Positions 50,713 to 60,297 of a stretch of 64,000 bases of DNA are shown here, one piece after another. The stretch is from Ensifer aridi (GTDB taxonomy: Bacteria > Pseudomonadota > Alphaproteobacteria > Rhizobiales > Rhizobiaceae): positions 1,177-65,176 of the forward strand of contig NZ_LUAV01000012.1 in the NCBI RefSeq assembly GCF_002078505.1, given 5' to 3'. A model generated the notes under the pieces. It saw only the letters and a program-made list of their open reading frames with translations, did no database searches and was not told where the DNA came from. Numbering within the stretch: position 1 is the first letter of the stretch; every line of letters starts with the position of its first letter. The position numbers and the translations under genes are program-made.

Positions 50713-50967
50713 TTGAATCGGTTTGCGAGGATGGAAAAAATCGTCAAGCACTCGGCGACATTGCACGGACACCGCACCAGCTTCACGCTTGAGGAGCCGT
50801 TCTGGCGGGAGCTGAAGGCAATCGCCAAGGACCGCGGCATACCGCTCGCCCGGCTGATTGCCGAAGTCGATGACGGCCGCGGCCCTGACGGGAACCTCTC
50901 CTCGGCCTTGCGCGTCTATGTTCTCGCCTGGGTTAAGGCGCGCGCCGATGGCGAAGCTCCGTCCTGA
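50713..50967 (+). CDS. Ribbon-helix-helix domain protein
   Basis: An 84-residue (or 78-residue from the ATG at 50731) protein with the RHH_4 pattern: RTSFTLEEPFWRELKAIAKDRGIPLARLIAEVDD (about 21-54) then LSSALRVYVLAWVKAR. It may be a small DNA-binding regulator, though this subgroup is often a stand-alone conserved gene next to sspB and DUF4169 in rhizobia. The start is unsettled: the TTG at 50713 has weak ribosome binding, and the ATG at 50731 has GCGAGG touching it. Confidence 0.8.
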   Translation: MNRFARMEKIVKHSATLHGHRTSFTLEEPFWRELKAIAKDRGIPLARLIAEVDDGRGPDGNLSSALRVYVLAWVKARADGEAPS

Positions 50968-50975
50968 GCCGGACA

Positions 50976-50995
50976 CGATTTAAGGAAACATGCAG
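50976..50995. repeat. Half copy of the RIME-like palindrome
   Basis: CGATTTAAGGAAACATGCAG is the right arm of the palindrome at 10-53 with one change, lying just beyond the AsmA stop at 51001 and the RHH stop at 50967. Confidence 0.7.
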
Positions 50996-51000
50996 TAGCG

Positions 51001-54000
51001 TTACTGCACGGTGATGTCGGGCAGCACGTCGAAATTCAGGCTCGGCCCAGAGGGCGGGCCGACATTTTGACCAGTCGTATTGCCCCCCGGAGACGGGCCG
51101 CTGCCCTGCATGCTCTGTGGTGGCGCAACAGGCGCCTGCTGTCTTCCGACGCTGCGCGGAAGCTGCCGCATGCGCAGACGCTCCTCCTCCGCGGCGCGAC
51201 GCTCGGCCGCTGCGCGGGCCTCTGCCTCGGCCTTCATCCGCGCAGCCTCGACCGCGGCGGCCTGACGCCGGCGGTCTTCGACAATCGCGCGCAGCCGCTC
51301 GAGCTCCCGAGCGGCTGCGCGCGCCCGATAAAGCGCCGCCTCACGGCGCAGGCGCTGCTTTTCAAGCACATTCGCTTGCAGCGTTTCCACGCGCCGCCGT
51401 TCTCGCTCGAAGGCTCTGAGCGACAGGAAATTCGACAAGTCCGTCACATCGACCGTGACCCCCGGCGCCGCAAGCAGCCCGGCGTAACTGAAGCGGACAC
51501 GCGGTTCGGCGCCCGCGAGGGCCTCTTCTCCCGGCCGGAACGTCAGATCGATCGCGCCACTCATCCGGGCGGCAGGCAGATCGAAGGATGCCTCGCCGCC
51601 GAACGCCGCGTTGCCGTCACCCGCAGTTACGTTCTGCGCCCTGACGGTGCCACCGGCTATGCTGAAGGGCACCTTCACGGCGCCGACGACCGACTGTCCG
51701 GTAAAGAGAACCCTCTCGACAGCCTGCTGGATCGCCTCCGGCGAGATCTCCGTCTTCATCGCATCGGCGGCGGCCATCAGTTGCGGCAATGCCGCAGTGT
51801 TGATGCCGTTGAGCGTCACGCCGTTGAAGGTGGCGGTGCCCGAGCCGCTCGCCGATTGAGCCATTGCCTGGGGTGTGGCGCCGGAGGCCTCCATCGCCAC
51901 GGCCAGATCGAAGCGACCCGTCGCCACGGGACCGTTCGCGCGGCTCCAACCTGCCGCGCCCAGATCGCCGCCCTTGAGATCGAAACGTGAGCGGAGGAAA
52001 CCCGAACCGTTGGCGTTGCCGAGCTGTAGCCGGCCCTGAAGCTTGCCGCCCAGCCAATCTCCGCTCGCTTCGTTGAGTGTGAGTTCGTCCCCCTTCCATT
52101 CCAGCTTGCCGGCAAAGCCGGTCACCGGCCCGTAAGCGCCGGGCCAGAAACGCTTCGCCGTCACGTTCAGTGCCACATCGAGACCCGTCCAGGCCGGCTG
52201 CACCACCGGCGCCCGCGACAGCCCGCCGGCCGCCGGATCCTGAACCTGCCCCAGGATACCTTCGCCGAGCCAGCCAAGATCGAGTGCATCGAAGGCGAGC
52301 TCGCCCTCGGCCTTCCCGGGGACCTTGCGGTCGATCGAGAGCGCGCCGGTGAAACTGTTCTGGTCAGCCTTTCCCTCGACGGCGGAGATCGAGACCTTGT
52401 CCGGATCGCTGGCGATTTCGGCCGAGAGCGTCACAGGCAACCCGCTGCCCATCTGTGGCAGGCCTATGCCCTGCATCAGCAGATAAGGCTCCAGGTCCTC
52501 GCTCTTCAGCGTCAGCTTTCCCTGCCCTTCGAGATAGCGCTCACGCGAGAGATCGACGACACCCTCGGCGCCGAGCGACGTCTTCTCCGTGGTGAAGGTC
52601 AGCGTTCCGTTGGCCTTCGAGCCCTCCGTACTTTGCAGCTTGACGGCCAGGATCCCGTTGGCGTCCGCGTCGAACGGCAGCGGATCGAGGCCTGCCTGTC
52701 CGAGGAGGACGGATGTCTGCGGATTTTCGAGCGTGGCGTCGAGCAGCATGCCCCGGCCGGCAAGCGCCTGGCCGATATCCGGCGCCTGGTAGCTCGCCGC
52801 GATCTTGCCGCCGTTGGCGGTACCGATCACACCGAAGGTGACGGGCGCGTTGCCTTCTTTGCTACCCGCCGTCAGGGTCACGTCCAATGCCGCATCGGCG
52901 AAATAAGGGCCTGCCTTGATGAGCCGCGCCAGGCCCGGGTGGCCGGCCGTATGCCTTCCGATCATTTCCAGGAAGGGCGTGAGTTCCTTGGCGGCCAGCT
53001 TCATCTTCGCCGAGACCACCGGCTTGTCGAGCTCTCCGCTCATCCGACCGGAGAAGGCGAGCTGAGCCCCCGAAAGAGCGCCGATCGCCACCCGCTCCGC
53101 CTGTAATTGACCGTTCTTCATGGTCAGCACGGCCTGTACGTCGCTCGCTTCCTCGCCGAAGGCCAGAAACGTTTCGGCCGAAATGTCCGCAGCGATGGCG
53201 TGCTGCAGCAATGTGCCGGTCGACGCGTCGCCGGCGATGAGGCCCGCCAGCGCCCGCAGCGCCTCCAGATCGATGCGGTTACCCTTGAGTTGCAGCGACA
53301 GGCTGGGTTGCTGCTCTGCGAAGGACTGGCGTTCGATGCGGCCCTTCAGCGTCGCTGGACCAGCCGCCACCTCCAGGCTTTCAAATTGCTGCAGCGTGTC
53401 CGTAAGGTTGACGCTTGCCGCGAACCCCGCCGTCTTCAGCTTGCGGATCGCGGGATCGACCGACCCCGCCAGCCAATTCGCGAGACCCGAGGGCTGGTTG
53501 GACGCAACGAGCACGTCGCCGCGGAAGGATCGCTGGCCTTTGAGGTTCAGCCGGCCCTTGGTCTCCAGTTGCGTACGGCCTGGCAGAAGCGCCACGGCAT
53601 TTTCGACGATCCAGCCGGCACCGTCGGGCCGGACATCGAGGCGCACGTCGCGCACCGTCGTGTCGCCGATCACGATCGCCGGAAGCTTCAGGCTTGCGCG
53701 GCCCGGCACCTGCGGAATGGGAATATCGGCGGCGATCGCCATCATCGCTTCCACCCTTTGGCGGAGCGAAATGGCCGGATTGCGGCCCGTCTTCCCGCCG
53801 CTGCCGGAATTGCCGATGCGGCTGACATCGATCTGCTGGCCATCGGCGATCAACAGGAACGTCTGGTCTTTGCCGGTGTCTAGCGTCGCCTCGCCCGTGA
53901 CGATGTAGGGATCATCCGGAGGGCCTATCTCGAAATGGTATTCCGGCACGCGGATGCTTTCGTTGGTGAGCTGGAACTGGCCGTTGATCCGCAGCGCGCC

Positions 54001-54759
54001 GGCTTTGGCTTCGCTTTCAGGCCGGTTTTCCGTGAGCGTGAAGCGGCCGCCATAGACAGGCCTGAAGTCGACGACCTTGAGATCGCCGTCGAGCTCGACG
54101 CCGAATGGCCGCTTATCCGGCGTCAGCCGCGCCCGGAGGCTCAGTGCTCCCTCTTCGTCGACTGCATTGCTGGCAAAGGAGAAGCTGCCCGCCTCCCCGT
54201 CGAGCGCCGCACGTCCCTCGATCTTCCAGGGTCCGGCCAACGAGCGCGCTGAAAGGGCTGCCGAAAGATCGGTGACGCGGCGCGTGCGCCCCGTCTGCTC
54301 ATCCACGAACTCGATCTCTCCGTCGACGATCTCGACCTTCTCCAGGACGACCGTCTTGGCGGGTATTGCCGAGCGGGGCCCCCGCGCCCAGTCGAGCGTG
54401 CCGTCCGGCTGCAGCCGGAGTCTTGCCTTTGGCCGGTCGAGCCGCATGTCGAAGATCAGCGCCTCGCCGCTCAGGAAGGGCGCGAGCTCCGCACTCATCG
54501 AAAATTGCGCTACCTGGATCAGCGGCGGTCCGCCGTCCGTCGCTCCGACACGCACGTCGTTGAGCGTGACCGTCGGAAAGGGAATGAGCCGCGCGTCGAC
54601 GCTGCCATGCACGACCACCGGCTTGCCCATGATGCGGCTCGCCTCGCGCTCGAAGTCGTTGCGGAAGCTGGTCCAGTCGATGAACAACGGTGCGATCAGC
54701 GCCGCAAACAGCGCAGCAACCAGCAGCCCGCCGATAGTAACCAGGATTCGCGCCAGCAC
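51001..54759 (-). CDS. AsmA family envelope protein (1252 residues)
   Basis: A large inner-membrane-anchored protein. Residues 4-26 (RILVTIGGLLVAALFAALIAP) form the N-terminal anchor, followed by the AsmA N-terminal domain (FIDWTSFRNDFEREASRIMGK) and a long series of beta-rich segments. The AsmA C-terminal region is at about 900-1110. Such proteins bridge the periplasm and move phospholipids to the outer membrane. The last 120 residues are atypical: a charged Arg/Glu/Ala coiled stretch then a Pro/Gln/Gly tail. It is the only gene in its block. Confidence 0.92.
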   Translation of the reverse strand: MLARILVTIGGLLVAALFAALIAPLFIDWTSFRNDFEREASRIMGKPVVVHGSVDARLIPFPTVTLNDVRVGATDGGPPLIQVAQFSMSAELAPFLSGEALIFDMRLDRPKARLRLQPDGTLDWARGPRSAIPAKTVVLEKVEIVDGEIEFVDEQTGRTRRVTDLSAALSARSLAGPWKIEGRAALDGEAGSFSFASNAVDEEGALSLRARLTPDKRPFGVELDGDLKVVDFRPVYGGRFTLTENRPESEAKAGALRINGQFQLTNESIRVPEYHFEIGPPDDPYIVTGEATLDTGKDQTFLLIADGQQIDVSRIGNSGSGGKTGRNPAISLRQRVEAMMAIAADIPIPQVPGRASLKLPAIVIGDTTVRDVRLDVRPDGAGWIVENAVALLPGRTQLETKGRLNLKGQRSFRGDVLVASNQPSGLANWLAGSVDPAIRKLKTAGFAASVNLTDTLQQFESLEVAAGPATLKGRIERQSFAEQQPSLSLQLKGNRIDLEALRALAGLIAGDASTGTLLQHAIAADISAETFLAFGEEASDVQAVLTMKNGQLQAERVAIGALSGAQLAFSGRMSGELDKPVVSAKMKLAAKELTPFLEMIGRHTAGHPGLARLIKAGPYFADAALDVTLTAGSKEGNAPVTFGVIGTANGGKIAASYQAPDIGQALAGRGMLLDATLENPQTSVLLGQAGLDPLPFDADANGILAVKLQSTEGSKANGTLTFTTEKTSLGAEGVVDLSRERYLEGQGKLTLKSEDLEPYLLMQGIGLPQMGSGLPVTLSAEIASDPDKVSISAVEGKADQNSFTGALSIDRKVPGKAEGELAFDALDLGWLGEGILGQVQDPAAGGLSRAPVVQPAWTGLDVALNVTAKRFWPGAYGPVTGFAGKLEWKGDELTLNEASGDWLGGKLQGRLQLGNANGSGFLRSRFDLKGGDLGAAGWSRANGPVATGRFDLAVAMEASGATPQAMAQSASGSGTATFNGVTLNGINTAALPQLMAAADAMKTEISPEAIQQAVERVLFTGQSVVGAVKVPFSIAGGTVRAQNVTAGDGNAAFGGEASFDLPAARMSGAIDLTFRPGEEALAGAEPRVRFSYAGLLAAPGVTVDVTDLSNFLSLRAFERERRRVETLQANVLEKQRLRREAALYRARAAARELERLRAIVEDRRRQAAAVEAARMKAEAEARAAAERRAAEEERLRMRQLPRSVGRQQAPVAPPQSMQGSGPSPGGNTTGQNVGPPSGPSLNFDVLPDITVQ

Positions 54760-54823
54760 CGTGTCACATTCCCATCAGTTCGTTCGCGCCTCTGCTTTGC
54801 GGGTAGGACCCATTCTGCCGGCG

Positions 54824-56230
54824 TCAGGCAAAAATCTTGCCTGGATTGAAGATGTCGTCCGGATCGAGAGAACGCTTGATCTGTCGCATCAGATCCAGCG
54901 CATCGCCGAGCTCGGCCGCGAGAAACGGCATCTTGCCCTGCCCGATCCCGTGTTCCCCCGTGCAGGTGCCGTCCATCGACAGCGCCCGCGCATTCAGCCG
55001 CTCGACGAAGGCCTCCGCCCGCGCCACATCGGCCGCATCCTTGTCGTCGAAAAGCAGCCCGACATGAAAATTGCCGTCGCCGGCGTGGCCGACGATCGGT
55101 GCGATCAATCCGTGCTGCGCGATGTCCTCGTGCGTTGCCGAGACACAATCGGCAAGCCGCGAGATCGGCACGCAGACATCGGTGGCGAGGATGGCCCGCC
55201 CGGGCATCAGGCTCTTCTGTGCCCAATAGGCGTTGTGCCGCGCCTTCCAGAGTTGCGCCCGCTCTTCCGGATTGGTCGTCCAGATGAAACCTGTAGACCC
55301 GAATTCCGACGCTATTTCGGCGAACTGGCGCGATTGCAGCTCGACGCTTTCCGCGCTGCCGTGAAACTCGACGAATAGCGTTGGCGTTTCCTCGTAGCTC
55401 AAGCCGGAATAGGCGTTACAAGCCTTCATCTGCAGTGCATCGAGCAACTCGATGCGTGCGACCGGAATGCCGGACTGGATCGTCAGGATCACGGCGTTGC
55501 ACGCATCGGCAATCGTCGGAAACGGGCAGACGCCGCCGGAAATCACCTCCGGGATGCCCTGGAGGCGCAACGTGATCGAAGTGATGATGCCGAGCGTGCC
55601 TTCGGCACCGACGAAGAGCCGCGTCAGGTCGTAGCCGGCCGACGACTTGCGTGCCCGATGGGCGGTCTTGATCTCGCGCCCTCCGGCGACGACCGCCGTC
55701 ACGGCGAGCACGTTTTCCTTCATCGTACCGTAGCGCACCGCATTGGTGCCGGACGCCCGCGTCGAGGTCATGCCGCCAATCGAGGCGTTCGCGCCAGGGT
55801 CGATCGGAAAGAAGAGCCCGGTGTCGCGCAGATAGGTGTTGAGCTCCTCCCGTGTCACGCCGGGCTCGACCGTGCAGTCCAGATCCTCCGCATTGACGGC
55901 GAGCACGCGGTTCATCCGCATCATGTCGACCGAAATGCCGCCATGAGGCGCGTTGACGTGGCCTTCGAGCGACGATCCCGCCCCGAAGGCGATGAGCGGC
56001 ACCCGGTGTGTGCTGGCGAGTTCGACGATTTCGCGCACCTCGGCAGCATTTTCCGGGAAGACGACCGCGTCCGGCAGTTGCGCGGGAATGTAGGTTGTCG
56101 TGTTGGCGTGCTGGGCGCGGATCGCCGCGCCCGTCTGGAATCGATCTGCGAAGCGCGCCGCCAGAAGCGTCTTGACCGCGGCGATGCCGCTCTCGTTCCT
56201 GACGCCCGCCTTGATTGCATTCAACGCCAC
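54824..56230 (-). CDS. FAD-linked oxidoreductase, D-lactate/glycolate oxidase-like
   Basis: A 468-residue flavoprotein. FAD_binding_4 spans about 50-220 (PLIAFGAGSSLEGHVNAPHGGISVDM, PGANASIGGMTSTRASGTNAVRYG), and the FAD-oxidase C domain about 225-465 (GHAGDGNFHVGLLFD near 380, with SMDGTCTGEHGIGQGK near 425). Members oxidise D-lactate, glycolate or D-2-hydroxyglutarate with cytochrome or quinone acceptors. No iron-sulfur partner gene is adjacent. A cytochrome-linked D-lactate dehydrogenase is the best guess. Confidence 0.9.
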   Translation of the reverse strand: MALNAIKAGVRNESGIAAVKTLLAARFADRFQTGAAIRAQHANTTTYIPAQLPDAVVFPENAAEVREIVELASTHRVPLIAFGAGSSLEGHVNAPHGGISVDMMRMNRVLAVNAEDLDCTVEPGVTREELNTYLRDTGLFFPIDPGANASIGGMTSTRASGTNAVRYGTMKENVLAVTAVVAGGREIKTAHRARKSSAGYDLTRLFVGAEGTLGIITSITLRLQGIPEVISGGVCPFPTIADACNAVILTIQSGIPVARIELLDALQMKACNAYSGLSYEETPTLFVEFHGSAESVELQSRQFAEIASEFGSTGFIWTTNPEERAQLWKARHNAYWAQKSLMPGRAILATDVCVPISRLADCVSATHEDIAQHGLIAPIVGHAGDGNFHVGLLFDDKDAADVARAEAFVERLNARALSMDGTCTGEHGIGQGKMPFLAAELGDALDLMRQIKRSLDPDDIFNPGKIFA

Positions 56231-56702
56231 GAAAAACGCCCCTTCTCAATCTCGCCGCGAGCGTCTTCGTCAACACCCGGAAATCGTCGTAACGTTCTGA
56301 ACGTCCGCATAATTTATCCCCAATTCGAACCCGAATTAAGGCTGTATCGCAAGCCGGAACGAGCGGCCGAAATCGGACATGGTGGCCGAGCCGGATCGAT
56401 CCGTCGCCATCGGCAAGCCGCCTCCCCCCGCACGCGTCCAGCAGATGCAAGACAGGAGCACATCTCCCGACCGAGTGGGAAGCGCTTACAATTCAAGGCG
56501 CTACTGTGCAAATCGGAATCACTTTGTCCAGAAGTTCAAGTCGTCTGCGATCGCCGCGCCGCGTGAAATCACCGTCGGTGATACCGGCTTGTCACAAGTC
56601 GACGGAATCGCCCGGGCGTCACGAACGCCGGAATGCGCAGGAGAATGCAGCTTTTGTTTGCGGGCTTATGGAGTATGATGTCGAGAAACGGGAGAACGTC
56701 GC
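56231..56702. other. Intergenic region upstream of DUF1772 gene
   Basis: About 472 bases between divergent genes. Open frames here are short and unlike known proteins. It must hold both promoters; I find no strong consensus, repeat or RNA structure. Confidence 0.4.
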
Positions 56703-57137
56703 ATGTTCGGGCTGCTTGCTTTGATCACGGCGTCAATTTTCTTCGGCGCTGCCATTTACATCAACGTGGCTGAACAGCCGGCGCGGCTTAGCTTGGACGG
56801 CGGCGCAGCGCTCCGCGAATGGGGGCCTGCCTACCGGCGCGGCTTTGAAATGCAGGCGCCTCTTGCCATCATTTCCTGCCTCCTCGGTGCGGCGGCCTGG
56901 TGGCAGACGGGCAATCCGCTCTGGGGCTTGGGGGCAGCGGTCATCATCTTGAACTGGCCCTATACGCTCTACATCATCATGCCCATCAACGAGCGGCTGG
57001 AGACGACACAGCCGGACCAGGCGAACGCGGAGACCCGCGAGTTGATTGCGCGCTGGGGCAAACTCCACGCCGGCCGCAGTGCTCTCGGCGCTGCCGCCAC
57101 CGCGATCTACCTCATCGCTGCCGCCGATGGGGTTTGA
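56703..57137 (+). CDS. DUF1772 membrane protein
   Basis: A 144-residue protein with four transmembrane helices (about 3-20, 50-68, 76-98, 122-140) of the DUF1772 (anthrone oxygenase-like) family. AIYINVAEQPARLSLDG and WPYTLYIIMPINERL are the conserved blocks. The start follows GGGAGAA by about seven bases. Despite the family label, enzymatic activity is not established for most members. It converges on the RND pump with 31 bases between stops. Confidence 0.87.
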   Translation: MFGLLALITASIFFGAAIYINVAEQPARLSLDGGAALREWGPAYRRGFEMQAPLAIISCLLGAAAWWQTGNPLWGLGAAVIILNWPYTLYIIMPINERLETTQPDQANAETRELIARWGKLHAGRSALGAAATAIYLIAAADGV

Positions 57138-57168
57138 GCACCGGCGCCGTCCCTGCACCCGATCAGAC

Positions 57169-60100
57169 CTAGAGCGCGGCGGCCGCGTCCATTTCCTCGT
57201 GTAGCTTACGCTCCTCGTCAGCATGCGGCTTGGTGAAGCGCGCGATGACGAGATAGGCGACCGGCGTCAGGTAGAGTGTGACGATCACCGCAAGGCCGAG
57301 CCCGCCGACGAGCACCCAACCGAGCGCGATGCGCGCCTCTGCACCGGCGCCGCTCGCCAGCACCAGAGGCACGGCGCCGACGACGGTCGCGATCATCGTC
57401 ATCATCACCGGCCGCAGACGGATATTGGCGGCATTCTCGATGGCGCTTCGCACATCCTGGCCGCGGTCGCGCAGCTGATTGGCGAATTCGACGATCAGGA
57501 TGCCGTTCTTCGCCATGATGCCGACCAGCATGACGAGGCCGATCTGGCTATAGATGTTGAGCGTGTTGCCGGTCATGATCATCGCAAAGACGGCGCAGGC
57601 AAGGCCGAGCGGCACCGTCGACATGATGATGAGGCCGCTGATGAAGCTCTCGAACTGCGCCGCAAGCACCAGAAAGATGATGACGATGGCGAAGCCGAAG
57701 GTAACGAAGAGGCCGCTGGCATTCTCGTCAAGGGTCGCAGCTTCGGCAAGCGGCATCACCCGCGAACCGGGAGGCAGCAGCGGCTCGGCCATTTCCTCGA
57801 CCATCGACAGCGCCTCGCCGAGCGCGAGATCGGACTTCAGGCCCGCCGAAAGCGAAACGGCGCGAAGCTGGGATTCGCGCGCGAGCTGCGGCGCGACGGC
57901 CTTCTCCTCGATCGAAGCGATCGTCGACATCGGAACGATGCGCCCATCGCCGGCCTTGACGAAGATGTTCTGCAGGTCCGTCGGGTCGTTGAGCGGCATA
58001 GTGGAGGAGAGCAGTTTGACCGGGTAGGCCTCGCCTTCCACGAAAATGTCGACAACGCTGCTGCCGTCGAGCATCGCCTGCATCGCCCATGAAAGGGCGC
58101 CGATGTCCACGCCGAGATCGGAGGCCCGCTCGCGATCGATCGTCACCGACAACTGCGCCTGGTTGGCCTCGTAGTTGAGCCGGACATTTTCGAAACGACC
58201 GGTGTCTTCTATCGCCCGCACGAGCTTCGCCGCCGCATCGCCGAGCTTCGTGTAATCATTGCCGACGAGCGCGACCTGAAGGCCGCTGCCGGCACCACGA
58301 ATGCCGAGACTGTTCGACTGTATCGTGAAGGCGCGGACGGAGGGGATGGCATTCGTCACCTTGTTGATGTCGGCGACGATCTGCTGTTGCGTCCGGTCGC
58401 GCTGTTCCCAGGGCGCAAGCGTCAGCACCATGAAGCCGCTATTGGCCGAGCCGCCCTGGCCGGAGATCGAAAACAGGTTGCTGATCTCGCCGGATTTCAC
58501 CAGCGGCTGCAGACCCTCCTCGATCCGACGCATCTGGGCCTGGGTATATTCGAGCGAGACGCCCTGCGGCGCGTTGATCCGGAGCATCACCTGCGACCGG
58601 TCCTCGCTCGGCGTCAGCTCGGACTTGAGCGTCAGAAAGCCTGCGGCCCCCGCCAGCGTGAAGAAGGCGGCAACGACGAAGACCACGAGCGGCGCGTTGA
58701 GGCAAGCGCGAAGCGTAACCCTGTAGAAAGCGGCGGCGCGTTGGCCGAAGCGCTGCATCACGCCCTGATGCGAATGCGCCTCGCTCGTCAGCATGCGCGA
58801 GGCGAGCATCGGGCAGAGCGTCAGCGATACGAAGGACGACAACAGGATCGAGAAGGCGAGCACAAAGCCGAACTCACGGAAAAGCCCTCCCGTCTGCCCC
58901 GGCAGGAAGGAAAGCGGCACGAAGACCGCCGCGAGCGTCGCCGTCGTGGCGAGCACGGCGAAGAAGACCTCGAGCGTGCCGTGGACGGCGGCGGCCCGGG
59001 GCCTGAGCCCCTCCGCCCGGCGGCGCACGATGTTTTCCAGGACCACGATCGCGTCATCGACGACGAGGCCGGTCGCGAGCACGATCGCAAGCAGCGTCAG
59101 AATGTTGATCGAGAAGCCGGCGAGATAGATCGCCGCCAAGGTTCCGATGAGCGCGATCGGCATGGAGATTGCCGGAATGAGCGTCGCGCGCCAGTCGAGC
59201 AGGAAGAGATAGATGACGAGCGTGACGATGAAGACGGCGACTGCGAGCGCGATCTCCACTTCGTGGATCGCTCCGTTGATGAAGACCGCATCGTCACTGG
59301 TGATCTTGAGCTCGGTTCCGGGCGGCAGGATATCCGAGGAGATCGTGTCGACGACCTTGCGCACGCCCTCGGAAATATCGACCGTGTTCGACTGGGCTTG
59401 GCGGATGATGCCGAGGCCTATGCCCTGGCGGCCGTTGGAGCGGAGCGCCGAGGTGCCGGTGTCCGGGCCGAGCGTCACGGTTGCGACGTCGCGAAGCCTG
59501 ACATTGTTGCCGAGGATCAGATTTTCGAACTGCTCGGGTGTTTGCAGGTCCGCCGTCGCCCGCACGGAGATGTCCTGACTGGCACTCGTCAGCGAGCCCG
59601 CCGGCACGTCGTAGGCGGCATTGGAGAGCGCTTCGCGCAAATCGGCGACGGTGACGCCGCGCCCCGCGAGTTTCGCCTGGTTGACATCGATGCGGAAGAT
59701 CTTCTCCTGATCGCCGTAGACGGTGACGTCGGCGACGCCCTCGACGGCCGCCAGCCGGTCGCTGATCTCGTCCTCGACGAGCAGCGTCATGTCTTCCATG
59801 CTCATCGTGTCGGAGGTAAGCGCGAGCCGCATGATCGGCTGGCTGTCGGAATCCGCCTTCACGATCCGCGGCTCGTCGGCATCGTCCGGCAACTGACCGG
59901 CAACGCGGCCAAGCGCGTCGCGGATGTCGTTCGCGGCCTGGCCGATATCGGTCGTGTCGGAGAATTCCAGTGTCACTCGACTGCGGCCGAAGGAGGAAGA
60001 CGACGAAATTCCCTTGATGCCCTGGACGCGCGAGACGGCCCCCTCGATTACCGAGGTCACCTCACGGTCGATCGTTTCCGGCGAGGCGCCTTCGAATACA

Positions 60101-60297
60101 GTGGTCACCGAAACGACGGGCTGGTCGATCTGCGGCAGTTCGCGGATTTCGATGCCGTTCCAGGCGGCAAGCCCGGCAACGACGATCAGCGCGTTGACCA
60201 CCAGGGCGAAGATCGGCCGGCGGATGAAGAGCGCCGTGAACCCGGTCTTTCCCCCCTGATTGCCGCTCGGGTGGTAGCCCCCCATGCCGATATTCAT
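57169..60297 (-). CDS. RND efflux transporter permease, HAE1/AcrB family
   Basis: A 1042-residue inner-membrane proton-driven drug exporter. The N-terminal helix (FALVVNALIVVAGLAAW) is followed by the porter domain, helices 2-6 with the D-D proton relay VLATGLVVDDAIVVLENI (about 407-424), a second porter domain, and helices 8-12 with GIMAKNGILIVEFANQLRDRG (near 935-955). It overlaps the adaptor stop by 4 bases. No outer-membrane factor gene is adjacent, so it must use one encoded elsewhere. Substrates are unknown. Confidence 0.95.
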   Translation of the reverse strand: MNIGMGGYHPSGNQGGKTGFTALFIRRPIFALVVNALIVVAGLAAWNGIEIRELPQIDQPVVSVTTVFEGASPETIDREVTSVIEGAVSRVQGIKGISSSSSFGRSRVTLEFSDTTDIGQAANDIRDALGRVAGQLPDDADEPRIVKADSDSQPIMRLALTSDTMSMEDMTLLVEDEISDRLAAVEGVADVTVYGDQEKIFRIDVNQAKLAGRGVTVADLREALSNAAYDVPAGSLTSASQDISVRATADLQTPEQFENLILGNNVRLRDVATVTLGPDTGTSALRSNGRQGIGLGIIRQAQSNTVDISEGVRKVVDTISSDILPPGTELKITSDDAVFINGAIHEVEIALAVAVFIVTLVIYLFLLDWRATLIPAISMPIALIGTLAAIYLAGFSINILTLLAIVLATGLVVDDAIVVLENIVRRRAEGLRPRAAAVHGTLEVFFAVLATTATLAAVFVPLSFLPGQTGGLFREFGFVLAFSILLSSFVSLTLCPMLASRMLTSEAHSHQGVMQRFGQRAAAFYRVTLRACLNAPLVVFVVAAFFTLAGAAGFLTLKSELTPSEDRSQVMLRINAPQGVSLEYTQAQMRRIEEGLQPLVKSGEISNLFSISGQGGSANSGFMVLTLAPWEQRDRTQQQIVADINKVTNAIPSVRAFTIQSNSLGIRGAGSGLQVALVGNDYTKLGDAAAKLVRAIEDTGRFENVRLNYEANQAQLSVTIDRERASDLGVDIGALSWAMQAMLDGSSVVDIFVEGEAYPVKLLSSTMPLNDPTDLQNIFVKAGDGRIVPMSTIASIEEKAVAPQLARESQLRAVSLSAGLKSDLALGEALSMVEEMAEPLLPPGSRVMPLAEAATLDENASGLFVTFGFAIVIIFLVLAAQFESFISGLIIMSTVPLGLACAVFAMIMTGNTLNIYSQIGLVMLVGIMAKNGILIVEFANQLRDRGQDVRSAIENAANIRLRPVMMTMIATVVGAVPLVLASGAGAEARIALGWVLVGGLGLAVIVTLYLTPVAYLVIARFTKPHADEERKLHEEMDAAAAL

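Noticed and set aside
56314..56678. Short open frames between the FAD oxidoreductase and DUF1772 genes
   Set aside because: They are Arg/Pro/Ser-rich, lack convincing ribosome binding sites and overlap each other on both strands.
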